DNA of 64,000 nucleotides from Streptomyces sp. yr375 (GCF_900110755.1 NZ_FOFF01000032.1:33094-97093), one strand, 5' to 3'. Shown: positions 43,444 to 53,205, counted from the stretch's first letter. Numbers and translations: made by a program. Notes: a model not told the origin generated them from the sequence alone.

Positions 43444-44478
43444 CTACTTGGCCCGGTCGAAGTCGACCGCGCTGTAGGCGCGCAGCTTGCTCAGGCGGTG
43501 CTCGGAGTCGATCCGCCGGACCGTCCCGGACTTCGACCGCATCACGATCGAGTCGGTCGTCGCTGTCTCCGAGCGGTAGCGCACCCCGCGCAGCAGCTCG
43601 CCGTCGGTGATCCCGGTGGCGACGAAGAACACGTTCTCGCCGGTCACCAGGTCCTCGGTGGTCAGCACCCGGTCGAGGTCGTGCCCGGCGTCGATCGCCC
43701 GCTGCCGCTCCTCGTCGTCCTTGGGCCACAGCTTGCCCTGGATGGTGCCGCCCAGGCAGCGCACGGCGCAGGCCGAGATGATGCCCTCGGGCGTGCCGCC
43801 GATGCCGAGCAGCAGGTCGATGCCGGTGCCCTCGCGCAGGGCGAGGATCGAGCCGGCGACGTCACCGTCGGAGATCAGCTTGATGCGCGCGCCGGTCTGC
43901 CGGATCTCCTCGATGATGCCCTCGTGCCGCGGCCGGTCCAGGATGACGACGGTGACGTCCTCCGGCATGGCCCGCTTGGCCTTGGCGACCCGCCGGATGT
44001 TCACGGCCACGGGCGCGTCGATGTCGACGAAGTCGGCGGCTTCCGGCCCGGTGACCAGCTTGTCCATGTAGAACACGGCGGACGGGTCGAACATCGCGCC
44101 GCGCTCGGTGGCGGCGAGGACGGCGATCGCGTTCGGCATGCCCTTGGCCGTCAGCGTGGTGCCGTCGATCGGGTCGACGGCGATGTCGACCTCGGGCCCG
44201 GTCCCGTCACCGACGCGCTCGCCGTTGAAGAGCATCGGGGCTTCGTCCTTCTCGCCCTCGCCGATGACGACCACGCCGTTCATCGACACGGTGGAGACGA
44301 GGGTCCGCATGGCGCGCACCGCGGCGCCGTCGGCGCCGTTCTTGTCGCCGCGGCCCACCCAGCGACCGGCGGCCATCGCGGCGGCCTCGGTCACCCGGAC
44401 CAGTTCGAGGGCGAGGTTGCGGTCGGGGGCCTCGGAGGGAACATCGAGCTCGGACGGCAAGTGATGATGCTCGGTCAT
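43444..44478 (-). CDS. glpX: Class II fructose-1,6-bisphosphatase
   Basis: 344-aa GlpX enzyme of gluconeogenesis, removing the 1-phosphate of fructose-1,6-bisphosphate. Metal and phosphate sites VVIGEGEKDEAPMLFNGE, VDPIDGTTLTAKGMPNA, ISDGDVAGSI and GIGGTPEGIISACAVRCLGG are intact. ATG 44478 gives the normal N-terminus (MTEHHHLPSELDVPSEAPDRN) with GAAAGGTG upstream. Confidence 0.96.
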   Translation of the reverse strand: MTEHHHLPSELDVPSEAPDRNLALELVRVTEAAAMAAGRWVGRGDKNGADGAAVRAMRTLVSTVSMNGVVVIGEGEKDEAPMLFNGERVGDGTGPEVDIAVDPIDGTTLTAKGMPNAIAVLAATERGAMFDPSAVFYMDKLVTGPEAADFVDIDAPVAVNIRRVAKAKRAMPEDVTVVILDRPRHEGIIEEIRQTGARIKLISDGDVAGSILALREGTGIDLLLGIGGTPEGIISACAVRCLGGTIQGKLWPKDDEERQRAIDAGHDLDRVLTTEDLVTGENVFFVATGITDGELLRGVRYRSETATTDSIVMRSKSGTVRRIDSEHRLSKLRAYSAVDFDRAK

Positions 44479-44608
44479 CGGAGCGCACCTTTCTGACTGA
44501 TACGACGACGGCCGGATGAGGGTTCGATCCTCGACTCTATCGTCAGTCTGACAAAATGAGCAGGGGACCCCACGGATGAGCGCACCGGGCACCTGCGACG
44601 ATAGGGGC

Positions 44609-45133
44609 GTGGCAGGTTCGAACGGCAAGCAGAAGACGGCCCGGGACATGATCCTCTCCCTGGGGCTGATCATCATCGCGGCATGGGTCATATACCTCTT
44701 TGTCCCCCATGACGATCGTCCGCGCGAGGTCGCGCGGGTCGACTACCGCGTCGAGCTCCTCACGGCGCGCCGCGCGGCGACCTACCCGGTGGCCGCGCCG
44801 GAGGGCCTGCCCGACACCTGGAAGGCGACCTCGGTGCGCTTCCAGGGCGCCGACTTCGACGCTTGGCACCTCGGCTTCCGCGCCCCCGACGGGGAGTACG
44901 TGACGATCGAGCAGTCCACTCAGAAGCGCGCGCAGTTCATCGACGAGGCCAGTCAGGGCTCGACCGCGACCAAGGTCACCGAGCAGATCGGCGGCCGCAC
45001 CTGGACCCGCTACACCGGCGGCCGCTACGACGCGCTCGTCCTCCAGGACACCGAGGGCTCGACCACGGTGGTCGCGGGCACGGGCTCCTTCGACCAGTTG
45101 TCGACGATGGCCGGGGCACTGAAACTGGCCTGA
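44609..45133 (+). CDS. DUF4245 membrane-anchored protein
   Basis: 174-aa protein with one membrane helix (residues about 15-33) and an extracytoplasmic beta-rich domain (DYRVELLTARRAATYPVAAPEGLP, WHLGFRAPDGEYVTIEQST, TWTRYTGGRYDALVLQDTEG). The layout matches DUF4245, an actinobacterial family of unknown role usually encoded beside glpX. GTG 44609 is preferred (GACGAT six bases before it suggests a leaderless message); ATG 44576 is an alternative that adds 11 residues. Confidence 0.8.
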   Translation: MAGSNGKQKTARDMILSLGLIIIAAWVIYLFVPHDDRPREVARVDYRVELLTARRAATYPVAAPEGLPDTWKATSVRFQGADFDAWHLGFRAPDGEYVTIEQSTQKRAQFIDEASQGSTATKVTEQIGGRTWTRYTGGRYDALVLQDTEGSTTVVAGTGSFDQLSTMAGALKLA

Positions 45134-45150
45134 TCGACCCCCCCCGACCT

Positions 45151-45190
45151 GCGAAGAGGCCCCCGGCACTGCTGCCGGGGGCCTCTTCGC
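45151..45190. terminator. 18-bp terminator between convergent genes
   Basis: GCGAAGAGGCCCCCGGCA pairs perfectly with 45173-45190 around a CTGC loop. One of the longest perfect hairpins in the window. Confidence 0.85.
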
Positions 45191-45236
45191 ACGCGTACGC
45201 GTCACGGGTCCGTGTCGCAGGTGCGCGTCACAGGTC

Positions 45237-45827
45237 TCAGACGGTGGTGACGACCTCGTCGTACGCCAGGCGCGGGGAGCGCGGGTACGAGGCGTTCTCG
45301 CCGGGCTTGCCGATGTTGATGACCATCAGCGGGGTGTGGTCGTCGTCCAGGAACTCCTTGCGGACGCCCTCGAAGTCCAGACCGGTCATCGGGCCGGCGG
45401 CGAGACCCGCGGCGCGGACGCCGATGATGAAGTACGCGGCCTGGAGCGCGGAGTTCAGCGTGGCGGCACCTTCACGGGCCGGACGCTCGCTGAAGAACAG
45501 GTCCTTGGCCTGCGGGAACGCCGGGAACAGGGCCGGCAGCTCCTCGTGGAACTCGTTGTCCGCGGAGAGGATCGCGACCAGCGGGGCGGTGGCGGTCTTG
45601 GGCTGGTTGCCCTCGGCCATGTGCTTCACGAGGCGCTCGCGGGCCTCGGCGGAGCGGACCAGGGTGATGCGCAGCGGGGTCTGGTTGAACGCCGTCGGGC
45701 CGTACTTGACGAGGTCGTAGATCGCCTGGACCTGCTCGTCGGTCACCGGCTCGTCGGTGAAGGTGTTCGCGGTGTGAGCCTCGCGGAACAGCAGGTCCTG
45801 GGCGGCGGCGTCAAGAACGAGAGACAT
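45237..45827 (-). CDS. Nitroreductase-family oxidoreductase (RutE/HadB-like)
   Basis: 196-aa FMN-dependent oxidoreductase: LFREAHTANTFTDEPVTDEQVQAIYDLVKYGPTAFNQTPLRI at the N-terminus, AALQAAYFIIGVRAAGLAAGPMTGLD and VINIGKPGENASYPRSPRL at the C-terminus. These match the malonic semialdehyde reductase RutE type, which reduces enals or aldehydes with NAD(P)H. The physiological substrate is not fixed. A well-formed promoter overlapped by an inverted repeat lies upstream. Confidence 0.88.
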   Translation of the reverse strand: MSLVLDAAAQDLLFREAHTANTFTDEPVTDEQVQAIYDLVKYGPTAFNQTPLRITLVRSAEARERLVKHMAEGNQPKTATAPLVAILSADNEFHEELPALFPAFPQAKDLFFSERPAREGAATLNSALQAAYFIIGVRAAGLAAGPMTGLDFEGVRKEFLDDDHTPLMVINIGKPGENASYPRSPRLAYDEVVTTV

Positions 45828-45884
45828 GCGTGAACTTCCTTGGGGTGGCGGCCGGAGGACGGGGTCCGGATCCGGATCCAGGTA

Positions 45885-45948
45885 CCGGACCGTGGTCCGG
45901 ATAGGCTGACGCGGTTGACGTTACGCGAAGTATGTTCAAATTTCAACA
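45885..45948 (-). promoter_or_regulatory. Housekeeping-type promoter with MarR-like operator for the nitroreductase gene
   Basis: On the minus strand TTGAAA (45946-45941), 17-base spacer, TAACGT (45923-45918) forms a good -35/-10 pair. The -35 lies inside the near-palindrome TGTTCAAATTTCAACA (45933-45948, 14 of 16 positions symmetric), an A/T-rich MarR-type site. Further downstream is CCGGACC-GT-GGTCCGG (45885-45900). Repression by a redox or MarR-type regulator is inferred. Confidence 0.6.
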
Positions 45949-45999
45949 AAGGTGGGGTGGTGATCCGCTTCACAAACACCCACGTCTCGGTCGCCGGGG

Positions 46000-46224
46000 T
46001 CACTCCTCCTCGGGCGTCCCCTCCTCCTCGGCCAGCGCGGCGTCCAGCCGGGCGCGCGCACCCTCCAGCCAGCGCCGGCACACCTTGGCCAGCTCCTCGC
46101 CGCGCTCCCAGAGGGCGAGGGACTCCTCCAGCGTCGTACCCCCCGCCTCCAGACGCCGTACGACCTCGATCAGCTCGTCCCGGGCCTGCTCGTACCCGAG
46201 CGCTTCGTCCGTCCTGCTCGTCAT
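46000..46224 (-). CDS. xseB: Exodeoxyribonuclease VII small subunit
   Basis: 74-aa XseB: ALGYEQARDELIEVVRRLEAGGTTLEESLALWERGEELAKVCRRWLEGA is the conserved two-helix hairpin; the C-terminus is acidic. It binds several copies per large subunit to form ExoVII, which trims single-stranded DNA. It is downstream of xseA, separated by 86 bases occupied by tandem repeats. Confidence 0.92.
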   Translation of the reverse strand: MTSRTDEALGYEQARDELIEVVRRLEAGGTTLEESLALWERGEELAKVCRRWLEGARARLDAALAEEEGTPEEE

Positions 46225-46250
46225 GCACCCATTCCCAGTCGTCGTTGTCG

Positions 46251-46330
46251 TCGTACCTGGCCTGTCGTACCTGGCCTGTCGTCCACGGACCGTTGCCTAC
46301 GGGCCGTTGTCTACGGGCCGTTGTCTACGG
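46251..46330. repeat. Two adjacent 14-bp tandem repeats in the xseA-xseB junction
   Basis: TCGTACCTGGCCTG occurs twice (46251-46278), then ACGGRCCGTTGYCT three times plus a partial copy (46285-46330). Both units are 14 bases. The xseA stop codon lies inside the second array, so its last six codons are encoded by it. Confidence 0.8.
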
Positions 46331-47540
46331 GGCCGTCGGCCCGGCTCACCGTGAACTCGCCCTCGGCGACCCGCGCGCGGAGCACCTCGTCCGCCGTCAC
46401 CTCGCCCGGATCCCGGACCACATGCCCGTCGGCCTTCTGCAGCACCGCGTACCCCCGCCGCAGCGTCGCGGCCGGCGAGAGGCCCACCACGCGCGCGTGC
46501 GTGTGCGTCAGCTCGGAGTCGGCGCGGTCCAAGAGGTGGCCCAGGGTCCGCCGGGTGCGGTCGACGAGCGAGGCGACGTGATCGGCCCGCTCGTCGATCA
46601 TCCGGTGCGGATCCTGTATCGCCGGCCGCGCGAGCGCCTGGGACAGCCCGCGCTCCTCCCGCTCCACGAACCCCTCCACGCACCGCCGCGCCCGCCCGCG
46701 CAGCATCCGCACCCGCTCCAGCTCCTCGCCGACGTCCGGTACGACCTTCTTCGCGGCGTCGGTCGGCGTCGAGGCGCGCAGGTCGGCGACATGGTCCAGG
46801 AGCGGATTGTCCGGCTCGTGCCCGATCGCCGAGACGACCGGCGTACGGCAGGCAGCGACCGCGCGGACCAACTGCTCGTCCGAGAAGGGCAGCAGGTCCT
46901 CCACGCTGCCGCCGCCGCGCGCGACGACGATCACGTCCACGTCGTCGAGCGCGTCGAGCTCCTTGACGGCCTGCACGACCTGCGTCACCGCGTGCACGCC
47001 CTGGACGGCCACATTGCGCACCTCGAAGCGGACGGCGGGCCAGCGGTGCCGGGCGTTCTCCAGGACGTCCCGCTCGGCGGCCGAGGCCCGCCCGCACACC
47101 AGCCCGATGAGCTGCGGCAGGAAGGGCAGCGGCTTCTTCCGCGCGGGGGCGAACAATCCCTCAGCGGCCAGGGACTTCTTCAACTGCTCCAGCCGCGCCA
47201 GCAGTTCCCCGACGCCCACCGGCCGTATCTCCACGGCCCGCAGCGACAACTGCCCCCGTGGCGCGTACCACTCCGGTTTCGCGTGGACGACGACCCGCGC
47301 GCCCTCGCCGACGACGTCCGCGACCGCGTCGAAGACCTGCCGGTAGCAGGTCACGCCGACGGAGATGTCGTGCGCCGGGTCGCGCAGCGTCAGAAACACG
47401 ACGCCCGCGCCCGGACGTCGCGACAACTGCGTGATCTGCCCCTCGACCCACACCGCGCCGAGCCGGTCGATCCAGCTCCCGATGAGCCGCGACACCTCGC
47501 CGACGGGCAGCGGGGCGTCCGCGGACGTGTTCACAGCCAT
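46311..47540 (-). CDS. xseA: Exodeoxyribonuclease VII large subunit
   Basis: 409-aa XseA. N-terminal OB fold (residues about 14-115, VSRLIGSWIDRLGAVWVEGQITQLSRRPGAGVVFLTLRD), catalytic domain about 130-330 (LIGLVCGRASAAERDVLENA, VIVVARGGGSVEDLLPFSDEQLVRAV, SAIGHEPDNPLLDHVADLRASTPTDAA) and a coiled-coil then C-terminal region (LSPAATLRRGYAVL). Degrades single-stranded DNA processively with XseB. ATG 47540; the C-terminus runs into a tandem repeat and may vary between strains. Confidence 0.93.
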   Translation of the reverse strand: MAVNTSADAPLPVGEVSRLIGSWIDRLGAVWVEGQITQLSRRPGAGVVFLTLRDPAHDISVGVTCYRQVFDAVADVVGEGARVVVHAKPEWYAPRGQLSLRAVEIRPVGVGELLARLEQLKKSLAAEGLFAPARKKPLPFLPQLIGLVCGRASAAERDVLENARHRWPAVRFEVRNVAVQGVHAVTQVVQAVKELDALDDVDVIVVARGGGSVEDLLPFSDEQLVRAVAACRTPVVSAIGHEPDNPLLDHVADLRASTPTDAAKKVVPDVGEELERVRMLRGRARRCVEGFVEREERGLSQALARPAIQDPHRMIDERADHVASLVDRTRRTLGHLLDRADSELTHTHARVVGLSPAATLRRGYAVLQKADGHVVRDPGEVTADEVLRARVAEGEFTVSRADGPVDNGP

Positions 47541-47699
47541 GCGCCCGAGAGTATCGGCAGGCACTGACAACACCGGTCAGCGTCAACCGCCGGTCCGGCC
47601 TTTGACGAGGAGGACGGGGACGGGGACGGGGAACGAGGCCGAGGACGAGTATGAGGCCGAGGCCGGGGCCAAAGCCGCCCCTTAAGGGCCGAAGTGGGG

Positions 47700-47736
47700 G
47701 GTCTCTTGGGGGCGAAGCCCCCGGGGCCGGGACGAG
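47700..47736. repeat. Intergenic repeat hairpin upstream of ispH
   Basis: GGGTCTCTTGGGGGCGAAGCCCCCGGGGCC contains the same GGGGGC-GNA-GCCCCC hairpin seen at 28450-28475 and 40186-40200. It ends nine bases before the ispH -10 element. Confidence 0.5.
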
Positions 47737-47744
47737 CGCGGCCT

Positions 47745-47750
47745 TACGAT
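47745..47750 (+). promoter_or_regulatory. -10 element of leaderless ispH
   Basis: TACGAT ends six bases before the ispH ATG at 47757, with no Shine-Dalgarno sequence between, as in leaderless Streptomyces messages. Confidence 0.55.
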
Positions 47751-47756
47751 GGACGC

Positions 47757-48788
47757 ATGTCTGCTTCGCCTGCCCGCCGCCGTGTCCTGCTCGCCGCTCC
47801 CCGGGGCTACTGCGCGGGCGTGGACCGCGCCGTGATCGCCGTCGAGAAGGCCCTGGAGCAGTACGGGGCCCCGGTCTACGTCCGCCACGAGATCGTCCAC
47901 AACAAGTACGTCGTGCAGACCCTGGAGAACAAGGGAGCCATCTTCGTCGAGCGGACGGAGGAGGTCCCGCCGGGCAACATCGTCATGTTCTCCGCGCACG
48001 GCGTCGCCCCCGTCGTCCACGAGGAAGCCGCGCGCGGGAGCCTCGCCACCATCGACGCGACCTGCCCGCTCGTCACCAAGGTGCACAAGGAAGCCGTCCG
48101 CTTCGCCAATGAGGACTACGACATCCTCCTGATCGGTCACGAGGGCCACGAGGAGGTCATCGGCACCTCCGGCGAGGCCCCCGACCACATCCAGCTCGTC
48201 GACGGACCAGAGGACGTCGCCAAGGTCGAGGTCCGCGACCCGTCGAAGATCGTATGGCTCTCCCAGACGACCCTGTCGGTCGACGAGACCATGGAGACCG
48301 TCGACGCCCTGAAGGAGAAGTTCCCGCAGCTCATCTCCCCGCCCAGCGACGACATCTGCTACGCCACGCAGAACCGCCAGCTCGCCGTGAAGCAGATGGG
48401 CGCGGAGGCGGAGCTGGTGATCGTGGTCGGCTCCCGCAACTCCTCCAACTCCAAGCGGCTCGTCGAGGTCGCCAAGCTCGCCGGCTCCCGCGAGGCCTAC
48501 CTCGTGGACTTCGCGAGCGAGATCGACGAGGCCTGGGTGGAGGGCGTGACGACGGTGGGCGTCACCTCCGGCGCGTCCGTCCCGGAGGTCCTCGTCGAGG
48601 AGGTCCTCGCCTGGCTCGCCGAGCGCGGGTTCGGGGACGTCGAGCTGGTGAAGGCGGCCGAGGAGCACATCACCTTCTCGCTGCCCAAGGAACTCCGGCG
48701 GGACCTGCGCGAGGAAGCGGCGGCGCTGGTCGCACAGCGCGGCGGAAGCGGTGCCGAGGGCGGCTCCACGGATGCCTCGGCGGGGTGA
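47757..48788 (+). CDS. ispH: 4-hydroxy-3-methylbut-2-enyl diphosphate reductase
   Basis: 343-aa IspH (LytB), last enzyme of the MEP pathway, yielding IPP and DMAPP with a [4Fe-4S] cluster. The three cluster cysteines are in APRGYCAGVDRAV (Cys19), TIDATCPLVTKVH and DDICYATQNRQLA; the substrate motif VGSRNSSNSKRLVEVA and GVTSGASVPEVLV are present. ATG 47757 is preceded by a -10-like TACGAT and no ribosome site; the frame is open upstream to 47694 but with repeat-like sequence. Precursor supply for the cis-prenyltransferase encoded at 15.8 kb. Confidence 0.96.
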   Translation: MSASPARRRVLLAAPRGYCAGVDRAVIAVEKALEQYGAPVYVRHEIVHNKYVVQTLENKGAIFVERTEEVPPGNIVMFSAHGVAPVVHEEAARGSLATIDATCPLVTKVHKEAVRFANEDYDILLIGHEGHEEVIGTSGEAPDHIQLVDGPEDVAKVEVRDPSKIVWLSQTTLSVDETMETVDALKEKFPQLISPPSDDICYATQNRQLAVKQMGAEAELVIVVGSRNSSNSKRLVEVAKLAGSREAYLVDFASEIDEAWVEGVTTVGVTSGASVPEVLVEEVLAWLAERGFGDVELVKAAEEHITFSLPKELRRDLREEAAALVAQRGGSGAEGGSTDASAG

Positions 48789-48817
48789 CTGTCAGTCGGT
48801 CGTCGTAACGTAGGGCC

Positions 48818-49564
48818 ATGCAGATCTTCGGCGTGGACATCGGTGGATCCGGGATCAAGGGCGCCCCTGTGGACCTGGACAAGGGCGACCTGGCGGAGGA
48901 GCGCTGCAAAGTGCTCACTCCGCGCCCGGCGACGCCCGGGGGCGTGGCCGACGGCGTGAAGCAGGTCGTCGACCACTTCGGCTGGACCGGCCCGGTGGGC
49001 CTCACCTTCCCCGGCGTGGTCACCGACGGCTCCCACATCCGCACGGCGGCCAACGTCGACAAGAGCTGGGTCGACGTGGACGCGCGCACGTTGTTCAGCG
49101 AGCGGCTGGGCGGGCTCCCGGTGACGGTGGTCAACGACGCGGACGCGGCGGGCGTCGCCGAGGTGGCCTTCGGCGCCGGCCGTGACCGCAGGGGCACGGT
49201 GATCCTGCTGACGTTCGGCACGGGCATCGGCAGCGCCCTCTTCGCCGACGGCGTCCTCGTCCCCAACACCGAGCTCGGCCACCTCGAACTGCACGGGCAC
49301 GACGCCGAGAAGCGCGCCTCCAGCAAGGCCAAGGAGGACGGCGAGCTGACCTGGGAGCACTGGGCCCGCCGCGTCACGAAGTACCTCGCCCACGTCGAGA
49401 TGCTCTTCTCGCCCGAGCTGTTCATCATCGGCGGCGGCGTCAGCCGCAAGTCGGAGAAGTTCCTGCACCTCATCGAGGGCATCAAGGCAGAGATCGTCCC
49501 GGCGCAACTGCAGAACAACGCGGGCATCGTGGGAGCGGCGATGCGCGCGGCGAAGGACAACTAG
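48818..49564 (+). CDS. ppgK: Polyphosphate glucokinase
   Basis: 248-aa ROK-type kinase: IFGVDIGGSGIKGAPVDL at the N-terminus, GLTFPGVVTDG, DADAAGVAEVAFGAG, TFGTGIGSALFADG, and NTELGHLELHGHDAEKRAS with the loop typical of polyphosphate-dependent enzymes. Phosphorylates glucose with polyphosphate or ATP, feeding glycolysis. TAACGT six bases before the ATG suggests a leaderless start. The gene begins 29 bases after ispH. Confidence 0.92.
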   Translation: MQIFGVDIGGSGIKGAPVDLDKGDLAEERCKVLTPRPATPGGVADGVKQVVDHFGWTGPVGLTFPGVVTDGSHIRTAANVDKSWVDVDARTLFSERLGGLPVTVVNDADAAGVAEVAFGAGRDRRGTVILLTFGTGIGSALFADGVLVPNTELGHLELHGHDAEKRASSKAKEDGELTWEHWARRVTKYLAHVEMLFSPELFIIGGGVSRKSEKFLHLIEGIKAEIVPAQLQNNAGIVGAAMRAAKDN

Positions 49565-49596
49565 CACGCCACTGCATGCCGATGCGGGAGACGAAA

Positions 49597-50289
49597 CTAG
49601 CGGCGGTTCGCGATATGCCGGCGGGCCGCCGCTCGACGCAGGCCGCGGGCCAGGATGGTCAGCGCCGCCAGGAGCGTCCCCCCGTACAGCCAGCCGGCTT
49701 GGGTGGCGAGCGCCGTCACCAGCCCCATCAGCCGCGCCCCGTTCCCGCTCTCGGCGACGGGCAGCAGCCCCACGGCGAAGGCGATCGGCGCGACCACGGG
49801 CGCGGCCAGCAGGTCGGCCCCGCGCACCCACAGCGCGGTCAGCAGACACACCGGCAGGAACAGCACGCTGTACACCGTCAACGAGCCCCCGAACACCACC
49901 TGGTCCAGACACCCGACCACCACCATCAACACCCCGCTGAACAGCCCCCCGCCAAGCCCGGTGAGCCGGGGATTGGGAACCCGACGTCCACCGGAGCCGC
50001 AGGACGAAGCCCCGCCACCCCGCGCCGACACGTCGCCGGTACGCGCCAGACGGCCACCCGGCCCCCGCCCCGCCTGAGGCGGAAGGGGTGGAAGAGGAGG
50101 CAGGGGCGGAAGAGCCGGAAGAGGCGGCAGCGCAGGCAGGGCTGGCAGGTCCGGCAGCGATGACGGGGACCGGAGGGCTCGGAAGGACGGAAGGGCTCGG
50201 AAGGACGGAACGGATGACGGTGGTGGGTCGCGGTGGGTGGTGGTGGCTTGGTCCGGGGGGCGTGTCCTGCGTGTCCTGTGTTGCTCCAC
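49597..50289 (-). CDS. DUF6542-like membrane protein with Pro/Leu-rich N-terminus
   Basis: 230-aa protein. The N-terminal half is disordered: a run of LPALPPLPALPPLPPLPP encoded by imperfect CCTCTTCC-type repeats (about 50070-50170). The C-terminal half has four hydrophobic segments (residues about 112-132, 137-155, 158-178, 190-212) matching the actinobacterial DUF6542 membrane domain. Function unknown. Convergent with ppgK, divergent from ychF; a GTG start at 50289 is the first available but the true start inside the disordered region is uncertain. Confidence 0.68.
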   Translation of the reverse strand: MEQHRTRRTRPPDQATTTHRDPPPSSVPSFRALPSFRALRSPSSLPDLPALPALPPLPALPPLPPLPPLPPQAGRGPGGRLARTGDVSARGGGASSCGSGGRRVPNPRLTGLGGGLFSGVLMVVVGCLDQVVFGGSLTVYSVLFLPVCLLTALWVRGADLLAAPVVAPIAFAVGLLPVAESGNGARLMGLVTALATQAGWLYGGTLLAALTILARGLRRAAARRHIANRR

Positions 50290-50485
50290 TGGACAAACTT
50301 AGGTCGGTTTATGTGCCGAATCGGGTGTCGGACACGCCGTGGGGCCGAGCTTGGCCATGCGTTCGACCGGTCCGCCGGGGCGGGGCCGGGCACGCCGTAA
50401 ACTGGGGGACCGGCCGGCCCTCTGGCCCCGGCCCGCTCACTACGGGATCCGGCCCCCTGGCCCTCTCACTACGGGAAGTCGCAAC

Positions 50486-51574
<1,089 letters not shown>

Positions 51575-51616
51575 TTGAAGTTTCATCTAAATTGCCTGCC
51601 CTGTAAAGTCGCAGGT

Positions 51617-51653
51617 CAAGAGGGGCCCGTCAATCCAAGATGGGCCCCTCTTG
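51617..51653 (+). terminator. Terminator after ychF
   Basis: CAAGAGGGGCCC (51617-51628) pairs perfectly with 51642-51653 around a 13-base loop, 42 bases beyond the ychF stop, inside the island. The rest of the gap to 52089 contains no gene I can support; 51935-52020 is unusually A/T-rich and may be a promoter region. Confidence 0.75.
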
Positions 51654-52089
51654 CGGCTCGTTGAAGGTCTGATGGTGCCGCTGGTGCCGGATGCTGTCCC
51701 GGAGGGCCGGAAACGATCACCCCGTGAGCCCGCGACCCGGCATGTGTACTTCGCCAGGTCGGTCAAGTAGCTGGAAATTCACCCCCCGGCTGCCGTGAGT
51801 GCGACGCCTTGGCGTGCGTCGTGCTCGCAGCCCCCGGAGCAACCCCGGACGCTCTCATGGTCGCGATCCCTCTGCTGTGGTTGCGTGTGCTCCTCGGCTC
51901 TGCAGATGTGAGGCGGTGGTGAGCCGTGAAGCTCTATCTAATTCGAAAGAAATTTCGTCAACTTCTAATGTAATCATCATTCGCAAGCGGCAATTCTGAG
52001 CAGATCTAGCATTCATTTGTTCTCAGGTCGAACGACCGCTCGGCACGTCATACCCTGCTGAACCTCAGAGATTGAACTTTGGAGGACAG

Positions 52090-52953
52090 ATGGTGCCTGA
52101 CGTCTTCGACTGCGTAGCGGCGTATGTCCGTGATGTTTGCGGTGAAGGGCCGGTCTGTGTCCACGTGGACGACGCGCGAGAATGTCAGATCAAGCGGCAC
52201 CCGGACTATGCGAAGTTCCACTTCCGGGCTGTAGCCGCACGAGCGGCGCGGAAACCTTCTCAGCTAGCGCCGCGGAAGCCGTCTCCGCTATGGGAATCAA
52301 TGGTCGCCATGGGGCGAATGTCTGACATGCGCGGTGAGAACAAGTGGCGGATGATCGTTGTGGACTGCCTCATCCCTTTCCTTCGCAAACACTCTTGGTC
52401 GATCTCCCGAGAATTTTATTATGATTCAGGGGACGTTCGATCGGACATGTTCGAAGCCGCCCTAGATGTTTGGGATGAGACGGCGAAAGGTGTTCCCCCT
52501 CGAGAGGTCCCGACGTTGATGGTCAAGGCGGCCATCAATGCCGCCTATGGGCGTGCGAATATCCATAAAAACGAAAGTTCGACCAGTGACGTAGAAGCCC
52601 TGTTGATGTTCGAAGAAGCCGCTATGGATTCTGTGCTGAAGGCATCCTCGATTATTCATGACGCCGACCCGAGGGATCCCGCCGTCGTTGAGCAAATTAG
52701 GGGGGAGCGCACTGGGTCGCTATGGCAGATGTGCGGCCTCACTGAAGAAGTTAACCGCTATCACGAGGACCTTCGGGCGGGCCGTCGCCAGGGCCTGCGA
52801 GGCGTCCTCGCGACAGAAGCGATGCTGGCCGTACGTGGGTTGCGGGCTGCAATTACTATTACTATATCTCCGACTTTTACCCCAAATTCGTTGCTCTTCC
52901 GGCTGCTGCCGAAGCGTTGGGAATCGCCAAGACCACTGCTTACCGAATGGTGA
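52090..52953 (+). CDS. Island-type hypothetical protein with sigma-like helical region
   Basis: 287-aa ORF. GGAGG lies five bases before the ATG. The middle (residues about 85-150, ENKWRMIVVDCLIPFLRKHSWSISREFYYDSGDVRSDMFEAALDVW) resembles a helical protein that I have seen before excisionase genes in Streptomyces integrative elements. After about residue 255 the sequence becomes low-complexity (AAITITISPTFTPNS) because the bases there read better in the overlapping excisionase frame, so the C-terminus is probably a frameshift artefact. Codon use is much less GC3-biased than in neighbouring genes, a sign of transfer. Confidence 0.55.
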   Translation: MVPDVFDCVAAYVRDVCGEGPVCVHVDDARECQIKRHPDYAKFHFRAVAARAARKPSQLAPRKPSPLWESMVAMGRMSDMRGENKWRMIVVDCLIPFLRKHSWSISREFYYDSGDVRSDMFEAALDVWDETAKGVPPREVPTLMVKAAINAAYGRANIHKNESSTSDVEALLMFEEAAMDSVLKASSIIHDADPRDPAVVEQIRGERTGSLWQMCGLTEEVNRYHEDLRAGRRQGLRGVLATEAMLAVRGLRAAITITISPTFTPNSLLFRLLPKRWESPRPLLTEW

Positions 52954-53102
52954 GAGCGGGATCTTTTCCCTGCCTAACTACACGCATGGGGAGCGGTATT
53001 CAGGTTCCTACGAAGGCCTTGATGAACTCGCTGTCCATTGCAGATGTTATCGTTCACCTTGATGACGTGGAAAACGGGGCGGATCACGCTGGAGGAAACT
53101 GA
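52866..53102 (+). pseudogene. Excisionase-like HTH protein without a normal start codon
   Basis: The frame reads ISDFYPKFVALPAAAEALG then IAKTTAYRMVRAGSFPC and RMGSGIQVPTKALMN, a clear MerR/Xis-type helix-turn-helix as in AICE excisionases. No ATG, GTG or TTG precedes it in frame before an in-frame stop; the first TTG (52917) cuts into the recognition domain. The expected start position is ATC (52866-52868). The gene therefore has probably lost its start codon, or is expressed by a frameshift from the upstream ORF. Ends ENGADHAGGN and stop at 53102. Confidence 0.65.
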
Positions 53103-53205
53103 ACTCGCCTTCATGTCATGAAACCGGCCACGAATAGCTGGTGGCCTACTTCCGTACATCCATGACGGTCAGCTTCGAACGGGATCGCCAGACGAGTTCA
53201 CCTGC

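Noticed and set aside
51617..51653. Possible tRNA at the island's left end as the integration target
   Set aside because: The fold is a simple 12-bp hairpin; no D-, anticodon- or T-arm pattern is present.
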